From Plazaster borealis (Eukaryota; Echinodermata; Asteroidea; Forcipulatida; Labidiasteridae), in NCBI GenBank assembly GCA_021014325.1, contig CM037472.1, positions 18,585,063 to 18,649,062 on the forward strand: DNA of 64,000 bases, in the 5' to 3' direction. The translations under genes and the position numbers were made by a program. Numbering within the stretch: the stretch's first letter is position 1; every line of letters begins with the position of its first letter. Of the stretch, positions 46,801-55,202 are shown piece by piece. The notes under the pieces were generated by a model that did not search any database, was not told the origin of the DNA, and worked only from the letters and a program-made list of their open reading frames with translations.

Positions 46801-49800
46801 TGAACAAAGATACTGATAAAATAGGGAGACTGCCAACATACGGCTAGATAGCCCAGTTGGTAGAGTGCCATCACGTTAGTCTGGAGGACACAGGTTCAAA
46901 TCCCGCTCTAGTAAATATTTTCTTTGTTCAACCCAAAATTGTTTTAAAACTTTTTCAAAGAGGCAATTGCCTCCATGTCCCTGGTGATTGCCTTGTTGCC
47001 CCTTTCTTCCACTAGAAATTTAACGTTGCCTGATAGAAGTGCCCTGTACTTCCTTAAAACCTGCCGTGCTCTTACAAGAAACGGAGTATCAGGACTGAAT
47101 GGTGATGACGCTGTGCATTTTTAAATAATCTTAATTTTACTTTATGTTGTCATCGCCATAATATACAACCAAAAGGAATTCCAACAAATGTATGCATGCA
47201 TTAGTGTGGAGAGACCCAATTGTCATTGTCACAGCACTAAACAAGGGGAAAAGTAAATGATTTGTCTGAGAAAATTTAGAATGAAAAAAATATTGTATCT
47301 TTCAATTGAACAAATAAATCAACGTGTGTTAATATATGACAGAATAGGTTGGTCTACAAACCTTGTATTCTCATCTTTGGCTTTTCAAATCTGTTAAATC
47401 ATAAATAAATACAAAATCAATTTTAGGCTCAAATTAAAAAGTACAAATCCAAATACTGTTAATTATTGAATTATCTTTGACAGATAATTTCCCTCTTGAT
47501 TCTAGGTACCAATTGTTGACAAATCTTGATAGAAACATATAACATTATGAATAAATAATAGTGGCTTCTTATATAGCGCTCAAATCCGTCACTCAGCGAC
47601 ACTCATGACGTTCCAACATTAAAAACCCTGGTCACTGGGCCATTTATTTACACCAAACAGCTCCCTGGGGAGTATACAGCCTGTGCTGCCAAATATGTAG
47701 CGCACCAAGCTAAATTAACCACAAGAACCATCTGTGCCCTCACAGGTCCCCATTTACCCCTGGGTGAAGAGAAGTAATTATAGTTAAGTGTCTTGCTCAA
47801 GGACACAAGTGTCATGACCGGAATTCGAACGCACATCCTGATGACTCAGCCACCAGAACTTGAGTCCAGTGCACTACACCGCTCGTCCACTTCATGCCAT
47901 AAAACACAACATTATCTACTGGCTCAGGCAATCCATAAAATACAACAGATATGAGACTCTGCAGTGTAGATTTGTATTCATACTTTTTGCTACACATGTC
48001 ATTTGTCCACTAAGCAAAAGGTAGCAGATAAACAGCAGGACAAGTTCTTTGGACTCGGTAGTCTCCCGATTCCCAATCTACTCCAGGCCGGTAGATAAAT
48101 AGCAGGACAAGTTCTTATAAGACCAATTTTACTCAGCGAAGAACATGAAAAAATAGGATGCTTGTATTACTGGAGCTGGCCCAATTGTTCAAGCCACATG
48201 GTGTTACAGATAACTGAAATATATTGATACTCCACCACGCTATGCCTCAGATCACATACAATGTATCAATCTCTTCTTGGCGCACTCTAAAACACCACAG
48301 CTCGATTCTACAAGGCACCAATATTCATCTCAAGATAAGTTGTCAATGTCACCATAGTGAACAGTGTTTTCCCTTTACTTTCTCAGTGACTAGTCAGCAG
48401 GACCAATTAGCTTGCTGTTTCACGAGTCCACCAGCTTTTTCACTGGTCCATAGCTCAAATTAAATAGGGATGCTTTTCAATGCTGAACTAGCTAGCCGGA
48501 CCACTTGGAGAGAATTCCGACTGATCCTCAGGTGTTTTAACTAGCATTTGGCCAGTGGACCACAATTTAGGGAGAACGCTGGTGATTTGTTTTGTGACAT
48601 CACACTTTGCTTAACATCAATTAAGGTTGCTACACATTTTAAGAGCACTCCTAACTTTTTGTTAAATTGACCCCTGGAAAAGGTTTTGCTTAGTAGTCTC
48701 ACAGTCTGAATAGCATGCTGCCACCATCTTTGTCTTGCCTCCTTTTTGCAATAGCATTAATAAACACTGACTCTCATCCTATTCAAAAGGGCTCAGACTA
48801 TTTTGTACTAGCCTTGCTTTGGTTACATTGCTTTCAAATGGGAGAAAAGAGATATGGCCGCACCATGGTCAAGATGTACTGCCATCAAATAAAAGCTATA
48901 CATGTTAGGTTTGTACTCACTGTTCTTGAGGAAGCTCTTGTGATATCAGCTGCAATTTTTGAATAATATCAGCTGCGTCCTGGAGCTATAAAAAGAACAA
49001 GTCATGCACAAAGCTCAAAATGGATTTTTGCTTAAATTCAGGGTTTGCCCTTAAAGGATTATTACTACCTTTGTTTTAGAAGAGTACATTAATTTTACAT
49101 CCTCTTAGTTGTCAATAAGCACACTATACAACCAACCTGTGAAAATGTCATCAAATTTAAAAAGTGGTCCTGTTTTTTAAAATTGAAACTAACAGCAGAT
49201 GTCCACATGCTTATTCCGATTGTAGCAATTAATAAGCCATTATGATTTTGGGGGTCTTCAAATGCTACCTCTTGACTTTTACAGCATTTCCGACAGAGAA
49301 TAGTTCTCTTGAAAACAAGACATGATACCGAGTTCAAATGAACTTTACAATCAGTGAGCTATCAGACTGAAATTATTAATAATCTTCTCTGTATTCTGTA
49401 CGTGGTCTTTAACTACTGCAGTCTCTATCCAGTAGAACCAGTTAGATGTCCCTTGTTGTTTCAAAACTCCATATCAGCTTTTCATTGGTTCGTATTTCTA
49501 CATATTGTATTATTATTTTTGTTGTTAATTATTCGTGCCAAGATTTCAACAAACATGCAACAACACAAGAAACTAACAAAGTAACATATGTTTACTTTTA
49601 CAACTTTAAGATAACAACAACAAAGGTAAAACCCAAATGCATTACTGATGTTGGAATGGAACAGTAATACTGACAGATCAAGGAAAGAACAACTATTGAA
49701 ATCAGACGACAAGACAAGCCCATTCTGAGATGGCCAGGGGCCGATTTCACAAAGACTAGTCTTATCTGAAGTTAGGACTAGTAACTGGTCTTAACTTAAG

Positions 49801-52800
49801 ACTAGTCCTATCTCTTAGCATTGCCTAGGACTAGTCCTAAGTTGGGAAGAGTTTTGTGAAATCGACCCCAGGTTTAATAAAAGTGAACCTAGCCACTGCG
49901 ACTCAAAAGCCTATTAATCCAATATTAAAATGGAACAGGAATCCCTCTTTGAAACTGGTAAAAAAGTAATAAAACTCCCTACCTGAAATGGATCATTAAA
50001 TACTTCAGCTTTTGGCCCAAAATCATCAAGAAACTCTGAGAAATATTCAATGAGTTTCTTTGCCTCCTCTGCTCTGGCCCTGGGGGTGTTGACCCCTTCA
50101 AGCTGGTCCCCAAGATGGACAACTTTTGTAGCCACGTTATTGATGTGATCATCCAGCTCTTGAAAGTGGAGAAATGCCATCTGTAAAATTAGATGTACTA
50201 TTCAAATAATGCATTTTGTCCTTGTCCCATTCTCTAACCATTCAGTACCATCCACAAGGTTTGCATAATACGACAGATTCCAGCCTACAATAACGGCCAA
50301 GTTTGCACAACGACCAGAAATTGTTCACTGTCATACCATGGCCAAGTTTGTACAACAACAATTTGTCGAACAGCGGCCGCTGCTGCTTGATGCACATTGA
50401 CCATTTTTGTCATTGGGCACCAGGCAACAGCGACCGCTAGTCATGCTAGTCAACAAATGGTTGTTGAGGTAAACTTGGCCGTGGCATCATAGTGAACGAT
50501 TTCTTGAAGACTAGTAGGCCTAATCGAGTCTATTTTGTTTCCTTGCTCTGGAGTGTTAGCATGTGAGTTTCATTGAATTTATCTTTCTATTCTTGATGAT
50601 CAACTATTTAAAACCAATTAACTGGCACTGCACAGGCTGTGTATGGTGGCACAGCTGTGTAAAACTTTGTACAAACTATACATGTGTGTGCATTCACCAC
50701 ATGATACATATTGCAGGCTGGCATACTTTATAATAATTCAAAACTATAGATGATGATATTTAATGGTCAGACAGCAAGAGGGTTGACCATGTTCTGTGTG
50801 CATTTACCATGTATGATATCATACTGCAGACTGGAATAGTTTATCTATCATTCAAATGATACTAAATGATCAGGCAGGGTCTTCTTTCAAAAGTACCTTA
50901 TTATTTTCCTGGAGTTGTGCAACCCTCTTGGCATGATGCTTTGTCTCTGCCCGAATGTTTGCATCCAGCTTTCCGGTTCGTTCCTCCATTCTCATACTTA
51001 GCAACTTCAGCTCCTCAATGGTATTCTCAAAGGCCCTCAGCATCTTCTTGGCATCGAAGTCTTGGGGCCCATCCTTGGAGTCCCCGCCCTGTGTACGCCA
51101 TGCGAGCTGCTCGATGTATTGCTCTGGGTCGAAGGTGGCACTCTGAAAAATACAATAAAACAGTCACAGTGGTGACGGGAATATACCAAATAAATCCACT
51201 AGACAATTGCTAGTAACTTTAGCACTTGGCCAATAACCCAACAACTGAACAAGTCCTGCAAGTCTAGTGTATTTCCAATCAAATACTTTTGGATACATTT
51301 AAAATGTTGACAAAAAGGTCAACAATATGTGCAAGATTTTAAGGTATGGAATGGATACTTAGCTGGTGTCAGCTATCTTTTAACAGTTTTTGGGACTTAC
51401 ACATTTTACTACAACAAATCTTAGCCAATAACGGGGGCGCTGTACTCCTTTTTTGAAATGTTGACTTTAATTGACGGTACGACTGTCAAAGTCAAAAGTC
51501 TAAAAAGCTTTAGGCCAACCTTTCTTATCTATAAATTTTGACTTTGTAATTGTAGAGGCTAGAGAGAAGAGGGTCGTATCGTCATAAGTTAGCATGTCAA
51601 AATTTAACGCTTTACTTTGTAATACTATTTTTCCATTTACTCACAGACAATGTATTTGTTTTTACACTCACGTCAGATTATCTTACAAAAATAGTAAATG
51701 ACATTTACACTACCATTACTACATGTAGTTTTACCATGGAGGTACATGTAGGAATACTAAGCCGTGAAAGCTCGCGAAACCCGACATGCACGGTCAGACT
51801 CAGACGGTGACAACAAAATATAAACAATCCACGTTCGTAATTTGTAGTCTGTCTACTAGCCCTGGTAGGATGTCAGTCAGTGCCACTGCACTGACGTCCT
51901 GGGTATAGGATCCTTTACAATGCGAACAAAATTTTGAGTAACATTTTAAAATATTTTTACCTAATTTGGCAAGCTGAAACTCCATTCACTTATTCTTGGT
52001 GCCTTTAATTACACTTTTGCTGAGTTCAACACCTATCAAATACATCCATGAATGACATTATTTCCGAAAATAAGTCCAAGTTGTGTACTGGCACTGTGAC
52101 TCCGTCGTGTTGCCGCCCGGAAGAAAAAGCGTTCAGTGTTACGCAGTGTTACGGGTTAGACAGCCCCCTCTTTTGTGGACTTGGTTCCATGTCAGTTGAG
52201 GTTGTCGCAACGAATGCATCAATTTCCATTTTATTTTCACAATAATGTCATCCAAGGATAAAAATGGCAATTCTGAATAGAGCAGGCGTAAGGTTCAGGA
52301 CACAAGGAACATGTGAGTCACGTTTCAGCTTCCTCAAAAAGGTAAAAATATGATAAAAAATGGTTATAAATTTTGTCGCAATGCCTGAGGACCTTTATAC
52401 CCTGGACTCCGTCGCGTTGTATGCAACGGAGGAGTCCAACCTGGGCTAGTTTCTTCCCTGCCTTTGTATGCAACGGAGGAGTCCAACCTGGGCTATCTGT
52501 CTAGTAGTGCTAGATAAAATGCACTGCAACACTTGGCACCGCACATAAGCATCCTTGGCGTTTACATCCTGACCTGACTGAAGCTGAAGGTGAAGGACTA
52601 TGCCGAGTACCGAAGTAGAAGAAGAAGTAGAAGGCTAGAAGCAACAAGAGACCCTGGCTATATTTTCGCCTTGTGAAAAGGGGCTTTTGGAAACACAAAC
52701 GGAAACTACAGTTGTAATTGGCCAGAAGTACCCCCTTAGAAAAAATGGAGCACCCCCTTGGGCACCCTCTCGGCACTGATTCGGTTTGATGCAATATTTT

Positions 52801-52942
52801 TCACGAAACTAGTGCAATGCAACTTTTGTTACCAATAATGCAAAAACATCCGTGTATGCAGCATTTACCAACGAATTTGACCAAAATAAACGAAACCAAA
52901 CAATTTATGATTTGTACTAACCTCAAATTCCTTTAGAGACAT
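28855..52942 (-). CDS. EXOC5: Exocyst complex component 5 (Sec10)
   Basis: Seventeen coding exons on the minus strand: 52942-52922, 51142-50897, 50180-49983, 48985-48921, 47390-47362, 46402-46293, 45793-45749, 44972-44919, 43805-43719, 43183-42894, 41234-41078, 39731-39499, 34002-33916, 32234-32126, 31584-31428, 29634-29474, 28941-28855. All phases join with no stop, giving 711 residues (human 708). Diagnostic stretches are HFQELDDHINNVATKV and LGDQLEGVNTPR in exon 3, RMREIAGILAHFKG over exons 6-7, EYLCNEHIEYALEIGLQGI in exon 12, DGKNVTAVLMEFGIRFHR in exon 15, LHALCNLLVV in exon 16 and SFVQLRADF in exon 17. Sec10 is a subunit of the exocyst, which tethers secretory vesicles at the plasma membrane. 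Exon 1 codes only MSLKEFE and exon 5 is only 29 nt. Introns are rich in MITEs and SINEs. Confidence 0.97.
29652..29993 (-). mobile_element. TTAA-flanked MITE, copy I, beside EXOC5 exon 16
   Basis: TTAA at 29648-29651 and 29994-29997. The element ends 17 bp upstream of the exon 16 acceptor (exon edge 29634), so it probably provides the branch-point region of that intron. The usual AATAAAAACTTC half of the central palindrome is deleted. Confidence 0.85.
30126..30322. mobile_element. Foldback MITE P, copy 1
   Basis: Ends CTGGGCCCAGTTTCACAGAG and CTATGAAATTGGGCCCTG are inverted, with GCTTAAGCA on both arms. About 197 bp, no coding capacity. The centre (CTGCTTAAGCACAAAA) is the empty version of the site occupied in copy 2. 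Confidence 0.8.
30719..31270. mobile_element. Foldback MITE P, copy 2, split by MITE copy J
   Basis: The left piece ends CTGCTTAA at 30747 and the right piece resumes with GCACAAAATTTAGC at 31114. The two join to match P copy 1. Confidence 0.85.
30748..31109 (-). mobile_element. TTAA-flanked MITE, copy J, nested in P
   Basis: Inserted at a TTAA inside P copy 2; left TTAA at 30744-30747, right copy mutated to TTCA at 31110-31113. Confidence 0.88.
31280..31415. mobile_element. MITE X copy 1, next to EXOC5 exon 15
   Basis: Ends CCGAATTAGCGGCTATGGCT and AGCTGTATCCGCCAATTCGG are inverted. It stops about 12 bp from the exon 15 edge at 31428. A second copy is at about 34085-34250. Confidence 0.65.
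32278..32425. mobile_element. Foldback MITE Y, copy 1
   Basis: GGGAATAAAAGAGTAGGCGA at the left and CACCACTCTTTTATTCACA at the right, with TCTTAAACGGCCG arms. Copy 2 is at 46047-46170; similarity may run on beyond the right end in both copies. Confidence 0.65.
33495..33835 (-). mobile_element. tRNA-derived SINE, copy S2
   Basis: Inverse orientation to S1 and highly alike. Box B lies at 33757-33767 (read on the minus strand). The ATT-rich tail starts near 33489. Confidence 0.85.
34085..34250. mobile_element. MITE X copy 2
   Basis: Shares GCTACGGCTACGGCT, AGCAACAGTCATAGC and the final GTCGCCAATTCTGATAC with copy 1. Lies in EXOC5 intron 12, about 80 bp from exon 13. Confidence 0.6.
34800..34997. 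mobile_element. Foldback MITE P, copy 3
   Basis: CTGGGCCCAATTTCATGGAG and ATGAAATTGGGCCCTG inverted ends. Internally inverted relative to copies 1 and 4. Confidence 0.8.
35000..36300. other. EXOC5 intron 12, no gene seen
   Basis: AT-rich. Three or four loosely similar stretches around TTTGTTTTGAATGATGAAA (35380-35650) suggest a decayed tandem array. Confidence 0.45.
36305..36361 (+). mobile_element. SINE 3' end fragment
   Basis: TGCGCTATATAAGACTCCTG followed by an ATT-rich tail, the same 3' end as the tRNA-derived SINEs. Confidence 0.5.
36471..36824 (+). mobile_element. TTAA-flanked MITE, copy K (subfamily)
   Basis: TTAA on both sides; termini AGGCAGGGTATTCTTTTGG and AGTATACCCTCCCT. The interior follows the main family but the central palindrome is replaced. 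Confidence 0.8.
37281..37566 (+). repeat. Tandem duplication of about 143 bp
   Basis: Two units share AAGTGGAACTT, CACCACGGCAAAAGCAAGAG, GGCACCCAGCGCCAC and GAATTTGGGAAGAACGGGAT. The 95-codon frame across them has no recognised domain. Confidence 0.85.
38644..38841. mobile_element. Second TTAA-flanked foldback MITE
   Basis: TTAA, then AGGGGCTGTGTCGT, and at the other end ACGACACAGCCCCT, then TTAA. Arms such as GATCAAAGCAGGCCT are nearly perfect inverted repeats. Unrelated in sequence to the main family but with the same target. Confidence 0.85.
39788..39982. mobile_element. Foldback MITE P, copy 4
   Basis: Nearly identical to copy 1 and in the same orientation; ends about 57 bp upstream of EXOC5 exon 12 (exon edge 39731). 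Confidence 0.8.
40358..40700 (-). mobile_element. tRNA-derived SINE, copy S7, decayed
   Basis: The (ATT)-type tail and TATATAGCGC are at the left; TTAAGTGTCTTGCTAAAG and a degenerate box B are at the right. The tRNA head runs into the 15-bp minisatellite. Confidence 0.7.
40690..40986. repeat. 15-bp minisatellite, about 20 copies
   Basis: The unit CGCTTGAGTCCAGTG is repeated head to tail with G/A and T/C variants. Because 15 is a multiple of three, long open frames arise on both strands; one on the minus strand joins EXOC5 exon 11 to the array. The unit matches AACTTGAGTCCAGTGCACTA in SINE copy S3 (about 47858-47877). Confidence 0.93.
41564..41928 (+). mobile_element. TTAA-flanked MITE, copy L
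   Basis: Main-family copy; the left TTAA is mutated to TTGA, the right TTAA is intact. Confidence 0.85.
42357..42543. mobile_element. Chimeric remnant: MITE P left part joined to MITE W right part
   Basis: Starts GGGCCCAATTTCATAAAGCC like P and ends AAGATGAATCTTAGTGCTTT and GTGAAATCGAGCCC like W. Either a recombinant or two fragments side by side. Confidence 0.5.
42729..42868. mobile_element. MITE with CGGTTCATACTTCATGCGAA ends
   Basis: GCTCGGTTCATACTTCATGC at the left is mirrored by GTGTGCAGTATGGACCGGGC at the right; ends about 25 bp from the EXOC5 exon 10 edge (42894). Confidence 0.6.
43262..43680. repeat. Dispersed repeats R (copy 3) and Z (copy 2) side by side
   Basis: The R blocks (GATTTATAGGCAAAACTA, GAAAGTTTCAGCTGAATA, ACCAACCGCATCTCT) are followed by the Z block TTTTGGTTGTAACAA and ATCAGCTGTTGCG. 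Lies in EXOC5 intron 9. Confidence 0.6.
44502..44643 (+). mobile_element. Foldback MITE Q, copy 1
   Basis: AGGGGTCGATTTCACAAAAC and GAAATTGGCCCCTG inverted ends, with ACTAGTCTTAAGTTAAGACC inside. Opposite orientation to copy 2. Confidence 0.75.
45110..45265 (-). mobile_element. SINE fragment S8, strongly decayed
   Basis: CCACCCTCG, TTAAGTATTTTACCCAAGGA and TAGAGTCCAGTG occur in SINE order on the minus strand; box B is degenerate. Confidence 0.5.
46047..46170. mobile_element. Foldback MITE Y, copy 2
   Basis: Starts GGGAATAAAAGAGTACCCGA and ends ACTACTCTTTTATTCCCA. Y-like similarity appears to run on towards 46270, close to the EXOC5 exon 6 donor (exon edge 46293). Confidence 0.65.
46486..46690 (+). 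repeat. Two tandem units of about 104 bp with a SINE 3' end
   Basis: Both carry TTTCTTTGTTCAACCCAAAA and TTCCCAGTCATTTTC. The TTTGTTCAACCC block is the same one that follows the tRNA-like sequence at 46842-46912. Confidence 0.75.
46700..46955 (+). mobile_element. Second tRNA-derived SINE type
   Basis: A tRNA-like segment at 46842-46912 has box A TAGCCCAGTTGG, box B GGTTCAAATCC and partly pairing ends (GGCTAGA with TCTAGT). It is followed by TTTCTTTGTTCAACCC. The anticodon stem does not pair, so a functional tRNA is unlikely. Confidence 0.6.
47552..47895 (-). mobile_element. tRNA-derived SINE, copy S3
   Basis: Long copy on the minus strand with the TTATATAGCGC end, CTCCCTGGGGAGTATACAGC, the TTAAGTGTCTTGCTCAAGGA block and box-B-like GCGTTCGAATTCC. 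Carries the progenitor-like AACTTGAGTCCAGTGCACTA. Confidence 0.8.
48299..48675. mobile_element. Foldback MITE W, copy 2, split by MITE V copy 3
   Basis: The left piece (CTCGATTCTACAAGG to CACCATAGTG) and right piece (TGATTTGTTTTGTGACATCA onward) are collinear with W copy 1 read in reverse. Confidence 0.65.
48362..48581. mobile_element. MITE V copy 3, nested in W
   Basis: CAGTGTTTTCCC to GGGAGAACGCTG; the ends are inverted with two mismatches. Confidence 0.7.
49738..49871 (-). mobile_element. Foldback MITE Q, copy 2
   Basis: GGGGCCGATTTCACAAAGAC to GTGAAATCGACCCC, the inverse of copy 1. Lies in EXOC5 intron 3, about 110 bp from exon 3. Confidence 0.75.
50324..50500. mobile_element. Foldback MITE with AAATTGTTCACT ends
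   Basis: AAATTGTTCACTGTCATACC and its approximate reverse complement at about 50480-50500, with GGCCAAGTTTGTACAACAAC arms and CAGCGGCCGCTGCTG at the centre. In EXOC5 intron 2. Confidence 0.65.
51150..52921. other. EXOC5 intron 1, short duplication only
   Basis: A direct repeat of about 33 bp (GCAACGGAGGAGTCCAACCT) occurs twice at about 52423-52495. Other frames look like chance. Confidence 0.45.
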
Positions 52943-53720
52943 AATAAATATGTTAAGTAAGTAAACTGTTTCAACTCAGAGCGGCTGTCTTCTTGACAGA
53001 CAGGACGAACATACACTTCCCCTTGACACAATATTCCCATTAGAAACGTACACACCCAACATTACGAGAGTCTGGTATCGACTACATTCAAAGTAATCGG
53101 TTACTCAGGCTCGATTTATATGTGCGGGGCGTGGATTGGGTGGGCAGAATGGGGGAGGGGGCAGCGTGGTTGAAAAAAATGCATCAATACCATTACAGGA
53201 CAGATTTTTATTTACAAAAGGGTGTGGTGGTATTTTATATAGATTATTGTAGCATCAAACGATTATAAGCGATCAAAACGAAGATTTTGTGAACAATAGG
53301 CAAAATCAAAAACTGACATCCCCACCCATCAAAAGCCACCACTCACAATGCTCGACGAGTACATCCACAGATATTTCGCCTTCTTTCCAAAAACCATAGT
53401 GGATCAAGTATTCCCTTGATGGCTCTTTGGTGAATGCACCAAGCTTGAACAACTTCAAGCAGCAACTGCTCCAATAAATACCCATCCCCCCGCACAAGCC
53501 TGATGGCATCATACTCTCACCGAGTCCAGCCAGTATAAGAGTGAAAATGAAAGTGAAAAGGCATCCTTCATTCTCGGGAGAATCCAGTGGCGTAACTAAT
53601 GGGGGTATGAATTTATGCATAAAACCAGATAATGCATGCAGCGATCAGATCCCGAACGCGAGATTTGTGGGATTAAATTTTTCTTTGAGTAAAATAAGAA
53701 AATTGATATAAATCATAAGT
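52943..53720. other. 5' flank of EXOC5
   Basis: The sequence just above 52943 should hold the EXOC5 5' UTR and promoter, but no core element stands out. A 104-codon minus-strand frame at 53306-53620 has no recognised domain. Confidence 0.45.
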
Positions 53721-53724
53721 GCTT

Positions 53725-54060
53725 AAAAAGTGTCTATTTCTCTGTTTTTAGGCACATGGTGGCTTGATTTTTCACCCCTCAAAACGCCAAAAGCTCAGAG
53801 CTTCCGGGGGCTTCGTCCCCTGGACCCCCCAAGGGGCTTCGTCCCTGGACCCAATCATCGATGTTACAGAATTTTTTCCAGTAAATTTAAAAGTTTGATA
53901 TGGATCTGAATTTCTTAAAAAGTATGTCTATTTCTCTGTTTTAGGCACCATGGAGGCTTGATTTTTCACCCCTCAAAACGCCAAATGCTCAGAGCTTTCG
54001 GGTCTTCGCCCCTGGACCGTAAGGCCGGCCCCTGGACCCCACTGGGTGTGTTTTTAGCCC
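53725..54060. repeat. Two related units ending in CTTCGTCCCCTGGACCCC
   Basis: Both units carry TCTATTTCTCTGTTTT, TTTTTCACCCCTCAAAACGC and CTCAGAGCTT before a G/C-rich CTGGACC stretch. A relative lies in inverse orientation at about 62200-62340. Probably transposon debris. Confidence 0.6.
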
Positions 54061-54157
54061 CCTAATACAAAATCTTGGGTGCGCCGTTGTGCAGAAATTC
54101 CTCTTTGGAATGTACAGACCTATGTTTTGTTAGTGCTATGACGTCATGTTTCAAACC

Positions 54158-54785
54158 ATTTTAACGTGAGGTCAGAGACTTAAAACTTTTCTCCCAACTT
54201 TCATGGGGACTCAATTTATTGGGAAAATGAGTGCACAACAAAACTTAATTTGACCTTTTGTTAAAAACGTCCACTGCTTTAAATCAGCTTCAGAAAAATA
54301 ATGTGTTCGTGTCTTCAGTTCCCTGTGTAAGATTTCCTTCCCAATGGAAATCTTCATTGAGATAAAATTGTTTACATCTATTGATTTTTATTCTATAATC
54401 CTGCATCAAAAGGAACAATAATATACTTCGATGAATACACAAAGTGGTCCGTCCCATTAGTCGTCTGATGTAACGTGATGAGAGACCTGTAGTTTGTCTT
54501 CAACTGTCATTGGAACTCTATTTATTGGAAAATGAGTGCATCACAAAACTTAATTCGACCTTGGAGACCCTCTTTTAAAAAACGTCCACTGTCTTGATTC
54601 AATTTCAGATAAATATTGGTTCGTGTCTTCAGTTCCCTGTCTAAGATTTCCTTCCCAATGGAAATCTTCATTGAGATAAAATTGTTTACATCTATTGATT
54701 TTTATTCTAAATAATCCTGCATAAAAGGAACAATATATACTTCGATGAATACAGAAAAATGGTCCGTCTCATTTAGTCGCCTGAG
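54158..54785 (+). repeat. Tandem duplication of about 315 bp upstream of GPCR 1
   Basis: Two units starting at about 54158 and 54473 share TTCGTGTCTTCAGTTCCCTG, GATTTCCTTCCCAATGGAAA and ATTTTTATTCTA. The second unit ends about 420 bp before the receptor start codon. Confidence 0.88.
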
Positions 54786-55202
54786 TGTAGCTATTAAGGA
54801 CAGGAAGTTTAAGAAATGGAAGGGGAAAAAAGGAAGCAAATTGGAGTTTGCTCTTACCATACAATGGTTGATTACAAGAGGTTTGCCTGAATCCAAATAT
54901 GTACACATCGACTCCAGAGGGTCTTTCACATCTCACAGGACCATCCGTTTTCAAGTCCCTTCGAGAGCACTTAAAAGCATTTGAGCTAAAACTCTTTCCC
55001 GAGAACATAACAATCTTTTGTAGAAAAATTCTTCAATCACAATTGATTATTCTTGAGAGTCAGGCAATTTCGGATTCGTGATATAAAGGCAGGGGGAAAC
55101 TTGACTTTCATTTCACACGTACAGCTGAATAGATATTGTCAAACTGCAACTCGATTCAGCGAGAAAATAAATTCCACAGGCATCTCAAGCCGAGTGATCA
55201 CT

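Noticed and set aside
46842..46912. tRNA gene
   Set aside because: Boxes A and B are present, but the anticodon stem does not pair and the SINE-type TTTGTTCAACCC tail follows.
53306..53620. 104-codon minus-strand frame upstream of EXOC5
   Set aside because: No recognisable domain, splice or codon signal; only a chance frame.
55053..55202. Upstream in-frame extension of GPCR 1 from an ATG at 55053
   Set aside because: The start at 55203 aligns with the sister gene and gives the expected N terminus; the extra 50 codons are not shared.
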